A DNA stretch of 64,000 nt from Saccharobesus litoralis (GTDB taxonomy: Bacteria > Pseudomonadota > Gammaproteobacteria > Enterobacterales > Alteromonadaceae), in assembly GCF_003063625.1 (NCBI RefSeq), contig NZ_CP026604.1, positions 1,798,001 to 1,862,000 of the forward strand, given 5' to 3'. Shown one piece after another: positions 46,268 to 53,845 of this stretch. The notes below the pieces were generated by a model. That model searched no databases, was not told where the DNA came from, and was given only the letters and a program-made list of their open reading frames with translations. Each line of letters opens with the position of its first letter. Positions within the stretch are counted from its first letter, which is position 1. Position numbers and translations under genes: made by a program.

Positions 46268-46893
46268 TGATGGATATGCAAACACTTAGTGCGCTAGCGT
46301 TAGGCTTATTCGTTGGGGTATTTCACGCGTTCGATGCTGATCATGTTATGGCTATGTCATCCTACGCCAATCAAACGCAAAAGCGATTAATGGTTTTAAA
46401 ATATGCCAGCAAATGGGGATTAGGTCATGGCGGTATTTTATTACTGCTGGCATTAACATTGGTTTTAGTTGGTTATCAATTACCTAACTGGTTTGTGCAT
46501 TCTGCTGAATTAGCGGTCGGACTATTATTAATCTATTTAGGCGCGCGGTTATTTATTTTATTTAAGCGTAAGCGCTTAGTGGGTTATCAAGACTCATCCG
46601 CTGATAAACAGACAAAAAAAGCTGACCATGTGCCTTTATTCATTGGTATGTTGCATGGTGTTGCCGGCAGTGCGCCTATGCTGGCTTTGCTGCCAAGTAT
46701 GTTAGATACGCAATTTTTACAACATATTGGCCTTTTTTCAGTGGGTTGTTTGGTAGGTATGTTTTGTTTTGGTTTGGGGTTTTCGCAAATACAAGCCAAA
46801 CTTAACTTGCACGCCAAGGCATCTCAAGGGTTTACTTTGGGTCTTGGCTCTTTATCAATAGGTTTGGGTGGTTACTGGCTAATCCTTGGTTAG
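46267..46893 (+). CDS. NicO/UreH-like nickel permease
   Basis: Inner-membrane transporter of 208 residues with about six helices. The nickel signature H-x4-D-H is in the first helix (His20, Asp25, His26 in FHAFDADHVMAM). It is followed by WGLGHGGILL and GMLHGVAGSAPMLAL, typical of the UreH/HupE-like branch of nickel/cobalt permeases. It overlaps larB by one base, so nickel uptake is tied to cofactor making. The Lactobacillus lar operon also carries its own nickel transporter, but of a different (ABC-like) type. Confidence 0.88.
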   Translation: MMDMQTLSALALGLFVGVFHAFDADHVMAMSSYANQTQKRLMVLKYASKWGLGHGGILLLLALTLVLVGYQLPNWFVHSAELAVGLLLIYLGARLFILFKRKRLVGYQDSSADKQTKKADHVPLFIGMLHGVAGSAPMLALLPSMLDTQFLQHIGLFSVGCLVGMFCFGLGFSQIQAKLNLHAKASQGFTLGLGSLSIGLGGYWLILG

Positions 46894-46926
46894 TTTAAGT
46901 ACTTTTATATTGAGCGGAGTTTAAAG

Positions 46927-47814
46927 ATGAAAATAGCCGATATTGTTTCAACAAATAGGGTTAAACGTTACATAAGCCTATTGTGTTTATTTGGCGCTTT
47001 CATTGGTAATGGGTTTGCTCAAACGATCAATATATATATTGAAGAATTATCTCTTAAGGAATACAACCAACATTTGTTAACAATGGCATTACGCCACGCT
47101 AATGCGCAACACATTAAAATTAATGTTATTAATAAACAGTTGTCACGAGCTCAAGCATTTAGCCAGATGGATGCCGGTTTAATTGACGTTATGTGGCTTA
47201 ACACCAATCAAGAAATAGAAGACCGCTTTATTCCTGTTCGTGTGCCCATTTTAAAAGGCCTAATGAGTTATCGCACCTTGATGATCCGTGAAGGGCAAGA
47301 AGCGGTATTTAAAGATGTTGAAACGTTTGAACAACTTAAAGCGATCCGCTCTGGGGTTGGACGTTTTTGGACAACCACCAAGGTGTTTAATGCCGAAGGG
47401 ATTAATACAGTACTCACCACAAAATCGAGAAATTTATACCCTATGCTTGAAGGTGGCCGTTTTGATTATATTCCGCGCGGTGTCATGGAAATAGCGCCAG
47501 AGCTTGAAAAATACAATCATTTACCGCTTAAGCTAGAAACCACTATCCTGTTACGTTTACCAACGGCGGTTTATCCATTTGTCACCAAAGCCAAGCCTGA
47601 ACTTGCCACAATCATCGAGCAAGGCATGTTGAAGTCTATTGATTCAGGCGAGTTTGATCAATACTTTGAATCGACCACCTTATACAAGGATACGCTGAAA
47701 ATTATTAGTCAGCACAAATGGAAAGTGATCCCGATTAATAATCCCATTTTGCCTAAAGAAACGCCATTGGATGAAGCAAAACTTTGGGTTGATTTCAGCC
47801 AATATTTACAATAA
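46927..47814 (+). CDS. Orphan periplasmic solute-binding-like protein (2)
   Basis: 295 residues with a signal peptide (YISLLCLFGAFIGNGFAQ) and a GGAG site. The pattern is again type 2 periplasmic-binding: INIYIEELSLKEYNQHLL, VPILKGLMSYRTLMIREGQ, and RFDYIPRGVMEIAPELEKY. It is the paralogue of the protein at 34175. It lies 33 bases after the nickel permease and 83 before the PL38-like lyase, on the same strand, without a cognate permease. Roles such as nickel-complex capture or ligand sensing for a histidine kinase elsewhere are possible; none is shown by sequence. Confidence 0.75.
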   Translation: MKIADIVSTNRVKRYISLLCLFGAFIGNGFAQTINIYIEELSLKEYNQHLLTMALRHANAQHIKINVINKQLSRAQAFSQMDAGLIDVMWLNTNQEIEDRFIPVRVPILKGLMSYRTLMIREGQEAVFKDVETFEQLKAIRSGVGRFWTTTKVFNAEGINTVLTTKSRNLYPMLEGGRFDYIPRGVMEIAPELEKYNHLPLKLETTILLRLPTAVYPFVTKAKPELATIIEQGMLKSIDSGEFDQYFESTTLYKDTLKIISQHKWKVIPINNPILPKETPLDEAKLWVDFSQYLQ

Positions 47815-47897
47815 CGCTTAGAGATTACAGTAAAAGCGATAAGGCTATAGCTATTGTTAAATAGCTTGCTAGAGCTAATGTTAATAAGGTAACCATA

Positions 47898-49220
47898 ATG
47901 ATAAAACGCGCTACGGCACTGCTAGCGGCAGTGGGCTGTTTGACAGCTTGTGCTTTAAACGACCAAACACCATCTGCCAATAAATTAACATCTGTTAATC
48001 CAATCATTATTAATGCTGAGTGGTTAAATCAAGGCTTACAAAGGTATAGCGACAACGAACCGGTCACCCGCCGAGTGGTTGATAGTTTAATTAGTGCGGC
48101 CGACTCAGCACTAGAGGCGAAGCCGGTTTCTGTGCAGGATAAAAATTTAATCCCGCCCAGCGGTAACAAAGCCGATTATATTAGTGTCGGACCTTATTGG
48201 TGGCCTGATCCCGATAAGCCAGATGGTTTGCCTTGGATTAAAAAAGATGGCCAAGTGAACCCCGCGAGTAAGGGTTCTGGATCAGACAAACCTGCAATGA
48301 ATGACATGTTGATGCAAATTAGCAGTTTGTCTTTAGCCTATCATTATACCAAGCGTGAGCAGTATGCTCAGCACGCGGCTTTACTCATTGATACTTGGTT
48401 TTTAAACCCACAAACTGCGATGAATCCGTCTTTAAACTATGGGCAAGCTGTACCCGGTAAAAGTGACGGTCGTCCCTATGGTGTAATCGAAACACGTTGG
48501 TACATGCGTATGTTAGACGATGTTGCGTTACTTGCACCTTCGGGTGCTTTATCAACCCGCCAACAAACCCAATTAAAAACATGGTTTGCTGATTATTTAC
48601 AATGGCTAACGACAAACCCCATTGGGCAGCAAGCTTGTCAGGCCCATAATAATCACGGTACTTATTGTGAGGCTCAGGTTGCTTTTTATGCTTTGTATAC
48701 AGGGCAGAAGTCATTAGCTAAAACATTTGTTGATAAAGTGTTTAAACAGCGTTTGGCTCAACAAGTTGATGAGCGTGGCGCACAACCGGATGAATTAGCG
48801 CGTACTCGGCCTATTCATTATTCGCTGTTTAATTTAGAGGCCTACTTTATTGCTGCTCGTGTTGCTGACCAACTTGGTTTAGATATGTGGCGTTATCAAA
48901 CAGAACAAGGCATAGGTTTACAGCAAATGATCGACTTTATTTTGCCGGCTATTAAACAGCAAGGTTATTGGCAAAATGTGAAAGATAAAAAAATGCGTTT
49001 AGGTCGCCTTTACTATTTCTTACAGCTTGCATTTGATAAGTATCAACACCCTAAATATTTTAATGGCATGCAAGATTTGTTGGCCATTGTTGCAACCGAA
49101 GACAGGGCTGAACTGGCGCAATGTTTATTGATACAACCAAAACCTGATTTTATAACACTAGATGTGCTGAAACATATCGACCCAACTGGCAGTAAATCAG
49201 CATATCGTTGTTATTATTAG
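47898..49220 (+). CDS. Alginate_lyase-domain lipoprotein, PL38-like uronan lyase
   Basis: 440 residues with a lipoprotein signal (LTAC, Cys18). The alpha/alpha-toroid alginate-lyase domain (as in PL5/PL38) fits YISVGPYWWPDPDKPDGLPW at 94-113, the SLSLAYHY helix, RPYGVIETRWYMRMLDDV, the catalytic-type AHNNHGTYCEAQ at 249-260, and RTRPIHYSLFNLEAY with a catalytic-type Tyr/His set. PL38 members cleave glucuronan and alginate-like polyuronates. As a periplasm-facing enzyme at the end of the uronate operon, it would cut imported oligouronates to unsaturated monomers for KduI/KduD. The PL38 assignment and substrate are inferred from pattern. Confidence 0.8.
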   Translation: MIKRATALLAAVGCLTACALNDQTPSANKLTSVNPIIINAEWLNQGLQRYSDNEPVTRRVVDSLISAADSALEAKPVSVQDKNLIPPSGNKADYISVGPYWWPDPDKPDGLPWIKKDGQVNPASKGSGSDKPAMNDMLMQISSLSLAYHYTKREQYAQHAALLIDTWFLNPQTAMNPSLNYGQAVPGKSDGRPYGVIETRWYMRMLDDVALLAPSGALSTRQQTQLKTWFADYLQWLTTNPIGQQACQAHNNHGTYCEAQVAFYALYTGQKSLAKTFVDKVFKQRLAQQVDERGAQPDELARTRPIHYSLFNLEAYFIAARVADQLGLDMWRYQTEQGIGLQQMIDFILPAIKQQGYWQNVKDKKMRLGRLYYFLQLAFDKYQHPKYFNGMQDLLAIVATEDRAELAQCLLIQPKPDFITLDVLKHIDPTGSKSAYRCYY

Positions 49221-49559
49221 TCCCTTTTCAATTTAATTTTGATTAGTTGACAGAAGCTAGAAATCGTTAACTTAATGGCATTGACATCCATGTAGGTCGC
49301 CGTACGCTGTTCCAGACGCTTAACGGCATTCCCTACATCCATGTAGGTCGCCGTGCGCTGTTCCAGACGCTTAACGGCATTCCCTACATCCATGTAGGTC
49401 GAAATTTATTTCGACAATAGCAGCATAGCTGCTACGGGCTTGATTTCTAGCGGCGACATGACTTTAGTTTCTTAACCTTGAACGAGGCAGAATAAAAGGC
49501 GCTTTTAGCGCACAAGCCATTTTTCTTGATAAACGCGAACATAATAAAAAAACGGTGAA
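49221..49559. other. Intergenic region made of repeat modules
   Basis: About 340 bases. It contains the inverted 'TTTTCAATTTAATTTTGATT' module (49226-49251), the 'AATCGTTAACTTAATGGCAT' piece shared with 34.1 kb, a 51-bp tandem repeat, and a TCGAAATTTATTTCGA palindrome. No gene is seen. Confidence 0.6.
49285..49397. repeat. 51-bp tandem repeat, two full units plus partial third
   Basis: Units start at 49285, 49336 and 49387 with CATCCATGTAGGTCG. The first two continue with 'CGCTGTTCCAGACGCTTAAC' and differ by one base; the third breaks off after 13-15 bases into a TCGAAATTTATTTCGA palindrome. Confidence 0.8.
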
Positions 49560-50276
49560 ATGATGGAACTAACCGCTATTAAAACAGACAGGCTGTACGT
49601 AAAGGTTGCTGATCAAATTACCACTTTGGTTGAGCAGCAAGTGTTAAAGCCTGGCAGTCGCTTACCCTCTGAACGAACGCTGGCGGAACAACTTAATGTC
49701 AGTCGTCCAATTATTCGCGAAGCCATGATTGCGCTTGAATTGTCGGGTATTATTGAGATCCGCACTGGGTCAGGCATTTTTATCAATGAGGTGCAAACTA
49801 AGTTACCGGTATTGGATAAAGGGGCTGGGCCATTTGAAATTTTGCAACTTAGGTTAGTTGTTGAAACCGAAGCTTGTGCATTGGCCGCGCAATATATTAG
49901 TCAAGCTCAATTATTGGCATTGCAACAGGCCATTTCAGGTATGGAAGGCGCAGTAAACTCGAAAGAATGTGCTGAAGCTTTTGATCATTTATTTCATTCC
50001 ATTATAGCGGATGCGTCAAACAACAGCGCCATTAGCTCAGTGATCAATTGGCTTTGGGAGCTACGTAAACAATCTGATCTAAGCCGCTCTTTTTCATCAC
50101 GCTTGTTAAAACGTGGTGTGCATCCATCGATCCACGATCACAAAGAAATTTATCAAGCCTTATCGCAAGGCGATAGCGAAAAATCAAGGCAAGCCATGCG
50201 TAAGCATATAGAGCAAGCGACAGAAGACGCAGCGACCTTTTTTGACTCTACGTCATTCAAGAAGATCAAAGTTTAA
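49560..50276 (+). CDS. GntR-family regulator, FadR subfamily (3), ExuR/UxuR-like
   Basis: 238 residues. The wHTH is PGSRLPSERTLAEQLNVSRP, then IREAMIALELSGIIEIRTGS. The FCD domain has LRLVVETEACALAAQYI, FDHLFHSIIADASNN and the HPSIHDHKEIYQALSQGDSEKSR histidine helix. It is a close paralogue of the protein at 26707. It sits between the uronate operon and gnd, whose promoter 12 bases after its stop carries a TTGGTAAGGCCA site. It is the best candidate for the regulator of that motif; probable ligands are fructuronate, mannonate or gluconate (6-phospho)derivatives. Confidence 0.9.
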   Translation: MMELTAIKTDRLYVKVADQITTLVEQQVLKPGSRLPSERTLAEQLNVSRPIIREAMIALELSGIIEIRTGSGIFINEVQTKLPVLDKGAGPFEILQLRLVVETEACALAAQYISQAQLLALQQAISGMEGAVNSKECAEAFDHLFHSIIADASNNSAISSVINWLWELRKQSDLSRSFSSRLLKRGVHPSIHDHKEIYQALSQGDSEKSRQAMRKHIEQATEDAATFFDSTSFKKIKV

Positions 50277-50287
50277 ATGTATCTTTA

Positions 50288-50328
50288 TTGGTAAGGCCAC
50301 TTTACAATCATATTTCTAGGTGTACAAT
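50288..50328 (+). promoter_or_regulatory. Operator plus promoter of gnd
   Basis: TTGGTAAGGCCA at 50288-50299 is followed immediately by TTTACA (50301-50306), a 16-base spacer and TACAAT (50323-50328). Spacing is the same as at the uronate operon promoter, so both are likely controlled by the same protein. Confidence 0.75.
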
Positions 50329-50391
50329 GCGTATATGTCGGCTTTTGGGTATAAGAGCCAATTTAACGTCTCTAAACTGGAACTGTGAAAC

Positions 50392-51846
50392 ATGAAACAA
50401 AAATCAGATATTGGCTTAGTGGGATTAGCTGTAATGGGTGAAAACCTAATCTTAAACATGGAGTCAAAAGGCTTTACGGTAACGGCGTTTAATCGTAGTT
50501 ACGCTAAAGTTGAGAAGTTTTTACACGGCCGAGCAGAAGGTAAAAATATTCGTGGTGCTGCAAGTATTGCAGAGTTGGTCGACTCATTAGCAACGCCACG
50601 TAAAGTCATGTTAATGGTTAAAGCTGGCCAGCCCGTCGACGATTTTATTGAGTTACTCGTACCGCATTTAGATGAAGGCGACATCATTATTGATGGCGGT
50701 AACACACATTACCCAGACACTATCCGTCGTGAAGCTTACCTTAAAGAAAAAGGTATTCACTTTGTCGGTGCGGGTGTGTCAGGTGGTGAAGAAGGCGCTT
50801 TGAAAGGGCCTTCAATTATGCCGGGTGGCTCGTTAGAAGCATGGCAACAGGTTAAGCCTATCTTCCAAGGTATTTCAGCTAAAGTTGAAGGTGGTGAGCC
50901 TTGTTGTGACTATGTTGGTGAAAATGGCGCTGGCCACTTCGTTAAAATGGTACACAACGGTATTGAATACGGCGACATGCAATTGTTGTGTGAAGCGTAT
51001 CAAATCATGAAAGAAGTGGTTGGTTTGTCAGCCGACGAAATTCATCAAGTATTCAAACAATGGAATACCACTGAATTAGATTCTTACCTAGTTGAAATCT
51101 CACGCGATATCATGGCGTTTAAAGATGAAGACGGTGAGCCATTAGTTGAGAAAATTCTTGATACGGCTGGTCAAAAAGGTACAGGTAAATGGACAGGGGT
51201 TGTCGCCCTAGATTTAGGTGTTCCGCTTACCCTTATCGCCGAATCAGTCTTCGCTCGTTGTATTTCGGCATTAAAAGACGAGCGTGTTGCAGCATCTAAG
51301 ATTTTAGCAGGCCCAGAAAAGTCATTCACTGGCGACAAAGCTGCGTTTATCGAAGACTTACGTCAAGCAGTACTAGCGTCGAAAATTGTTAGTTACGCAC
51401 AAGGTTATACCCTAATGCGTGAAGCGGCGAAAGAGTTCAACTGGAACCTTAACTACGGCGGTATCGCGTTAATGTGGCGTGGAGGTTGTATTATTCGCTC
51501 GGCTTTCTTAGGTGACATCAAAAAAGCGTTTGAGAAGAACCCAGAGCTTAATAACTTACTACTGGATGACTACTTTAAAGAGACTGTCGTCAACGCTCAA
51601 TCAAGCTGGCGTAATGTCGCAGCGACAGCAATTGCTAATGGTGTGCCAGCGCCTTGCTTAACTGCGGCACTTAACTACTTTGATGGTTACCGTACAGCGC
51701 GTTTACCCGCTAACTTGTTACAAGCGCAACGTGATTACTTTGGTGCTCACACTTATGAGCGTACAGACAAACCACGTGGTGAATTCTTCCATACTAACTG
51801 GACAGGGCGAGGGGGCGATACCGCCTCTACTACTTACGACGTGTAA
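50392..51846 (+). CDS. gnd: 6-phosphogluconate dehydrogenase, decarboxylating
   Basis: Oxidises 6-phosphogluconate to ribulose-5-phosphate with loss of CO2. 484 residues, full length. The nucleotide-binding start is IGLVGLAVMGENLILNM, then IDGGNTHYPDT, the signature GVSGGEEGALKGPSIMPGG (catalytic Lys in GHFVKMVHNGIEYGDMQL), and WRGGCIIRS with the C-terminal tail motif. Its promoter shares the operator of the uronate operon, so it is induced with gluconokinase and the LarA homologue. This argues that 6-phosphogluconate from uronates is sent to the pentose phosphate route rather than through Entner-Doudoroff alone. Confidence 0.97.
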   Translation: MKQKSDIGLVGLAVMGENLILNMESKGFTVTAFNRSYAKVEKFLHGRAEGKNIRGAASIAELVDSLATPRKVMLMVKAGQPVDDFIELLVPHLDEGDIIIDGGNTHYPDTIRREAYLKEKGIHFVGAGVSGGEEGALKGPSIMPGGSLEAWQQVKPIFQGISAKVEGGEPCCDYVGENGAGHFVKMVHNGIEYGDMQLLCEAYQIMKEVVGLSADEIHQVFKQWNTTELDSYLVEISRDIMAFKDEDGEPLVEKILDTAGQKGTGKWTGVVALDLGVPLTLIAESVFARCISALKDERVAASKILAGPEKSFTGDKAAFIEDLRQAVLASKIVSYAQGYTLMREAAKEFNWNLNYGGIALMWRGGCIIRSAFLGDIKKAFEKNPELNNLLLDDYFKETVVNAQSSWRNVAATAIANGVPAPCLTAALNYFDGYRTARLPANLLQAQRDYFGAHTYERTDKPRGEFFHTNWTGRGGDTASTTYDV

Positions 51847-51857
51847 ATTGTTAAAAA

Positions 51858-51880
51858 CAGGGGCTGTATTGCCCCTTTTT
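51858..51880 (+). terminator. Terminator of gnd
   Basis: GGGGC and GCCCC around TGTATT are followed by five T, within 20 bases of the stop of gnd. Confidence 0.75.
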
Positions 51881-51905
51881 GTTATTTATTTTATAGGGCA
51901 AAATT

Positions 51906-52811
51906 ATGTATAAATTTAGCTTTCTTCACCTTCTGGTTGCGAGCGTCATTATTGGATGCAATGCGACAACCCCTTTATCCTCTCAAGACCAACAGGTTGA
52001 AGTGGCATCCGCCACTAAGTCGACTTACGCTCGCTACGTACCAGAACGCAAAGATGACTTTGCTTGGGAGAACGATTTGGTGGCGTTTCGTGCTTATGGT
52101 CCTGCTGCGCGAGCTGGCGCAGAGAACGCTGGCGTTGATTGTTGGTTAAAGCGTGTTGACTATCCCATTATCAATAAATGGTACAAGTTGCATTTTGAGC
52201 AAGGTAAAAGCTATCACGAAGACCATGGTGAAGGGTTAGATAACTATCATGTTGGCTCATCTGCTGGTTGTGGTGGTACCTCGTTGTGGCTAAATGGCCA
52301 ACGAGAGCCTTTGGAAACTTGGACAAAATGGCAGATCCTTGAACAGACAAAAGAAAAGACAAAATTTAAACTGTTTTATGAACGTGACATTGCGGGTAAA
52401 ACCTATCAAGAAGAAAAGTTGATCACAATCGAATTAGGTCAGCGTTTATATTCAGTGTCTTCGCGTTTTTTGGTTGATGGTCAACCTGCTCCTTCGTTAG
52501 CCGTTACTGTTGGTGTTACCACGCATGATGGCAAAGCTCAGGTTAAAACCAACAAAGATAAAGGTTGGATAGCCACTTGGGAAAACCTAGATGGTTACGG
52601 GCTAGGTACTGCGGTTGTCGTTAACCCTGAAAGTGTTGTGGAATTTAAGACGATCGACAGCAATGGAGTTAAGGATGCAGGTCATGCGTTAATTTTACTC
52701 AATACCAATAGTCAGGGTGAAATTAGCTATAAAGCGGGTTATGGCTGGCAAAAAGCCAAGGCGATTGAAACATTTAGTCAATGGCAAAACTACCTGAACA
52801 ATCACAAGTAA
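51906..52811 (+). CDS. DUF4861-family lipoprotein
   Basis: 301 residues. The signal peptide ends in a lipobox-like IIGC (Cys18). The domain has DFAWENDLVAFRAYGPAAR near residue 52, WLKRVDYPIINKWY, and GEGLDNYHVGSSAGCGGTSLW at about 110-130, which are characteristic of DUF4861. Proteins of this family recur in pectin, alginate and ulvan utilisation loci, and a role on unsaturated uronides has been suggested, but the reaction is not settled. It follows gnd by 60 bases, past a terminator. Its product faces the periplasm, where lyase products would be met. Confidence 0.85.
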   Translation: MYKFSFLHLLVASVIIGCNATTPLSSQDQQVEVASATKSTYARYVPERKDDFAWENDLVAFRAYGPAARAGAENAGVDCWLKRVDYPIINKWYKLHFEQGKSYHEDHGEGLDNYHVGSSAGCGGTSLWLNGQREPLETWTKWQILEQTKEKTKFKLFYERDIAGKTYQEEKLITIELGQRLYSVSSRFLVDGQPAPSLAVTVGVTTHDGKAQVKTNKDKGWIATWENLDGYGLGTAVVVNPESVVEFKTIDSNGVKDAGHALILLNTNSQGEISYKAGYGWQKAKAIETFSQWQNYLNNHK

Positions 52812-52816
52812 TTTGC

Positions 52817-52843
52817 TTGCAGCGTGTGCTAAGCACGCTGCAA
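52817..52843. terminator. Bidirectional hairpin between convergent genes
   Basis: TTGCAGCGTG and CACGCTGCAA pair perfectly around TGCTAAG in the 36-base gap between the DUF4861 gene and a convergent GntR gene. There is no long T run on either side. Confidence 0.6.
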
Positions 52844-52847
52844 CTTA

Positions 52848-53594
52848 CTATAAGTTTGGCTCTGCTACCAGATTAGCTTCCACTTGGCTGTGGCGTTTAA
52901 TGCTATTGCCAAGGTGAGCTTTGACTGAGGCTTTGGCTAACTCAGGATCTTGAGCTTGAATAGCACGAGCAATCTGTCTATGTTCATCTTGGATTAAATC
53001 GAGCAATCCTTGAGCTGCGGGCTCCTGCTCATATTTGGTAATAATTTCGCGAGCTGGGATCACGCCTGAACCAATATACTCAATAAAACGCCTAAAGTAG
53101 GGGTTGCCAGACGCGTCCGCAATGGCTTTGTGGAACTCGAAATCTTCTTTAATTGCGTCTTCACCTTGGGCAATCTTTTGTTCCATTTCTAGCATGCGAT
53201 CAAGTATGTTTTGCATTTGTTGCTCGGTGCGTTTTTGCGCTGCCATGGCACTCATTTCCACTTCTACCGACATGCGTAATTCTAAAATTTGCACTGCGTT
53301 GTGCACAGTTTCAAATTCGGCTTGATCTATTTCGAATCCGGCTTTTTTTGGTTTAGAGGAAACAAAAACGCCTACGCCTTGGCGGCTGTCGACTAAGCCT
53401 TCTGCGCGTAATTGAGCAATGGCTTCGCGCACTACACTGCGGCTCACACCCGTTTGTTCTTCTATTTCCTTGGAAGGGGGTAATTTTTCACCTACTTTAA
53501 ATTTACCGGAGAGAATACCTTGCCTTAATAGCTCAGCGAGTTCATGAGTCAGACTATGGCTTTTCTGCACTTGAGTAAATTGGAACGACTTCAT
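52848..53594 (-). CDS. GntR-family regulator, FadR subfamily (4)
   Basis: 248 residues. The wHTH is VGEKLPPSKEIEEQTGVSRS, then VREAIAQLRAEGLVDSRQGV. The FCD domain follows with LELRMSVEVEMSAMAAQ, DFEFHKAIADASGN and IQDEHRQIARAIQAQDPELAK. It is distinct from the three other GntR proteins in the window and closer to LldR/KdgR-like FadR proteins. It is divergent from the sulfatase gene pair, so it may control them as well as itself. 'AAATGGTAAGTTGGTTCTAA' near 53731 is a possible site. Confidence 0.88.
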   Translation of the reverse strand: MKSFQFTQVQKSHSLTHELAELLRQGILSGKFKVGEKLPPSKEIEEQTGVSRSVVREAIAQLRAEGLVDSRQGVGVFVSSKPKKAGFEIDQAEFETVHNAVQILELRMSVEVEMSAMAAQKRTEQQMQNILDRMLEMEQKIAQGEDAIKEDFEFHKAIADASGNPYFRRFIEYIGSGVIPAREIITKYEQEPAAQGLLDLIQDEHRQIARAIQAQDPELAKASVKAHLGNSIKRHSQVEANLVAEPNL

Positions 53595-53845
53595 ATCAGA
53601 TAACAGTTTTCATATAAGTAAAGATAAGAATATCAAATCAATAGATAATGCGCTATGAATCGACTCACTCCCTAGCATTATTTACAAACAGTGCAAGCAT
53701 AAACCTTCTTCTAGCAATATTTTGTAAATAAATGGTAAGTTGGTTCTAATATAGCAACAAAATTGTTAGTTTTAGCCTATCATTTGTGTCATTTATAAAC
53801 CTGCTGACATAGTCAAGTTAAGGTTTCTAACTAAAGATTAACAAA

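Noticed and set aside
49285-49400. Possible CRISPR remnant
   Set aside because: The entire 51-bp unit is repeated with one base changed, so it is a simple tandem duplication.
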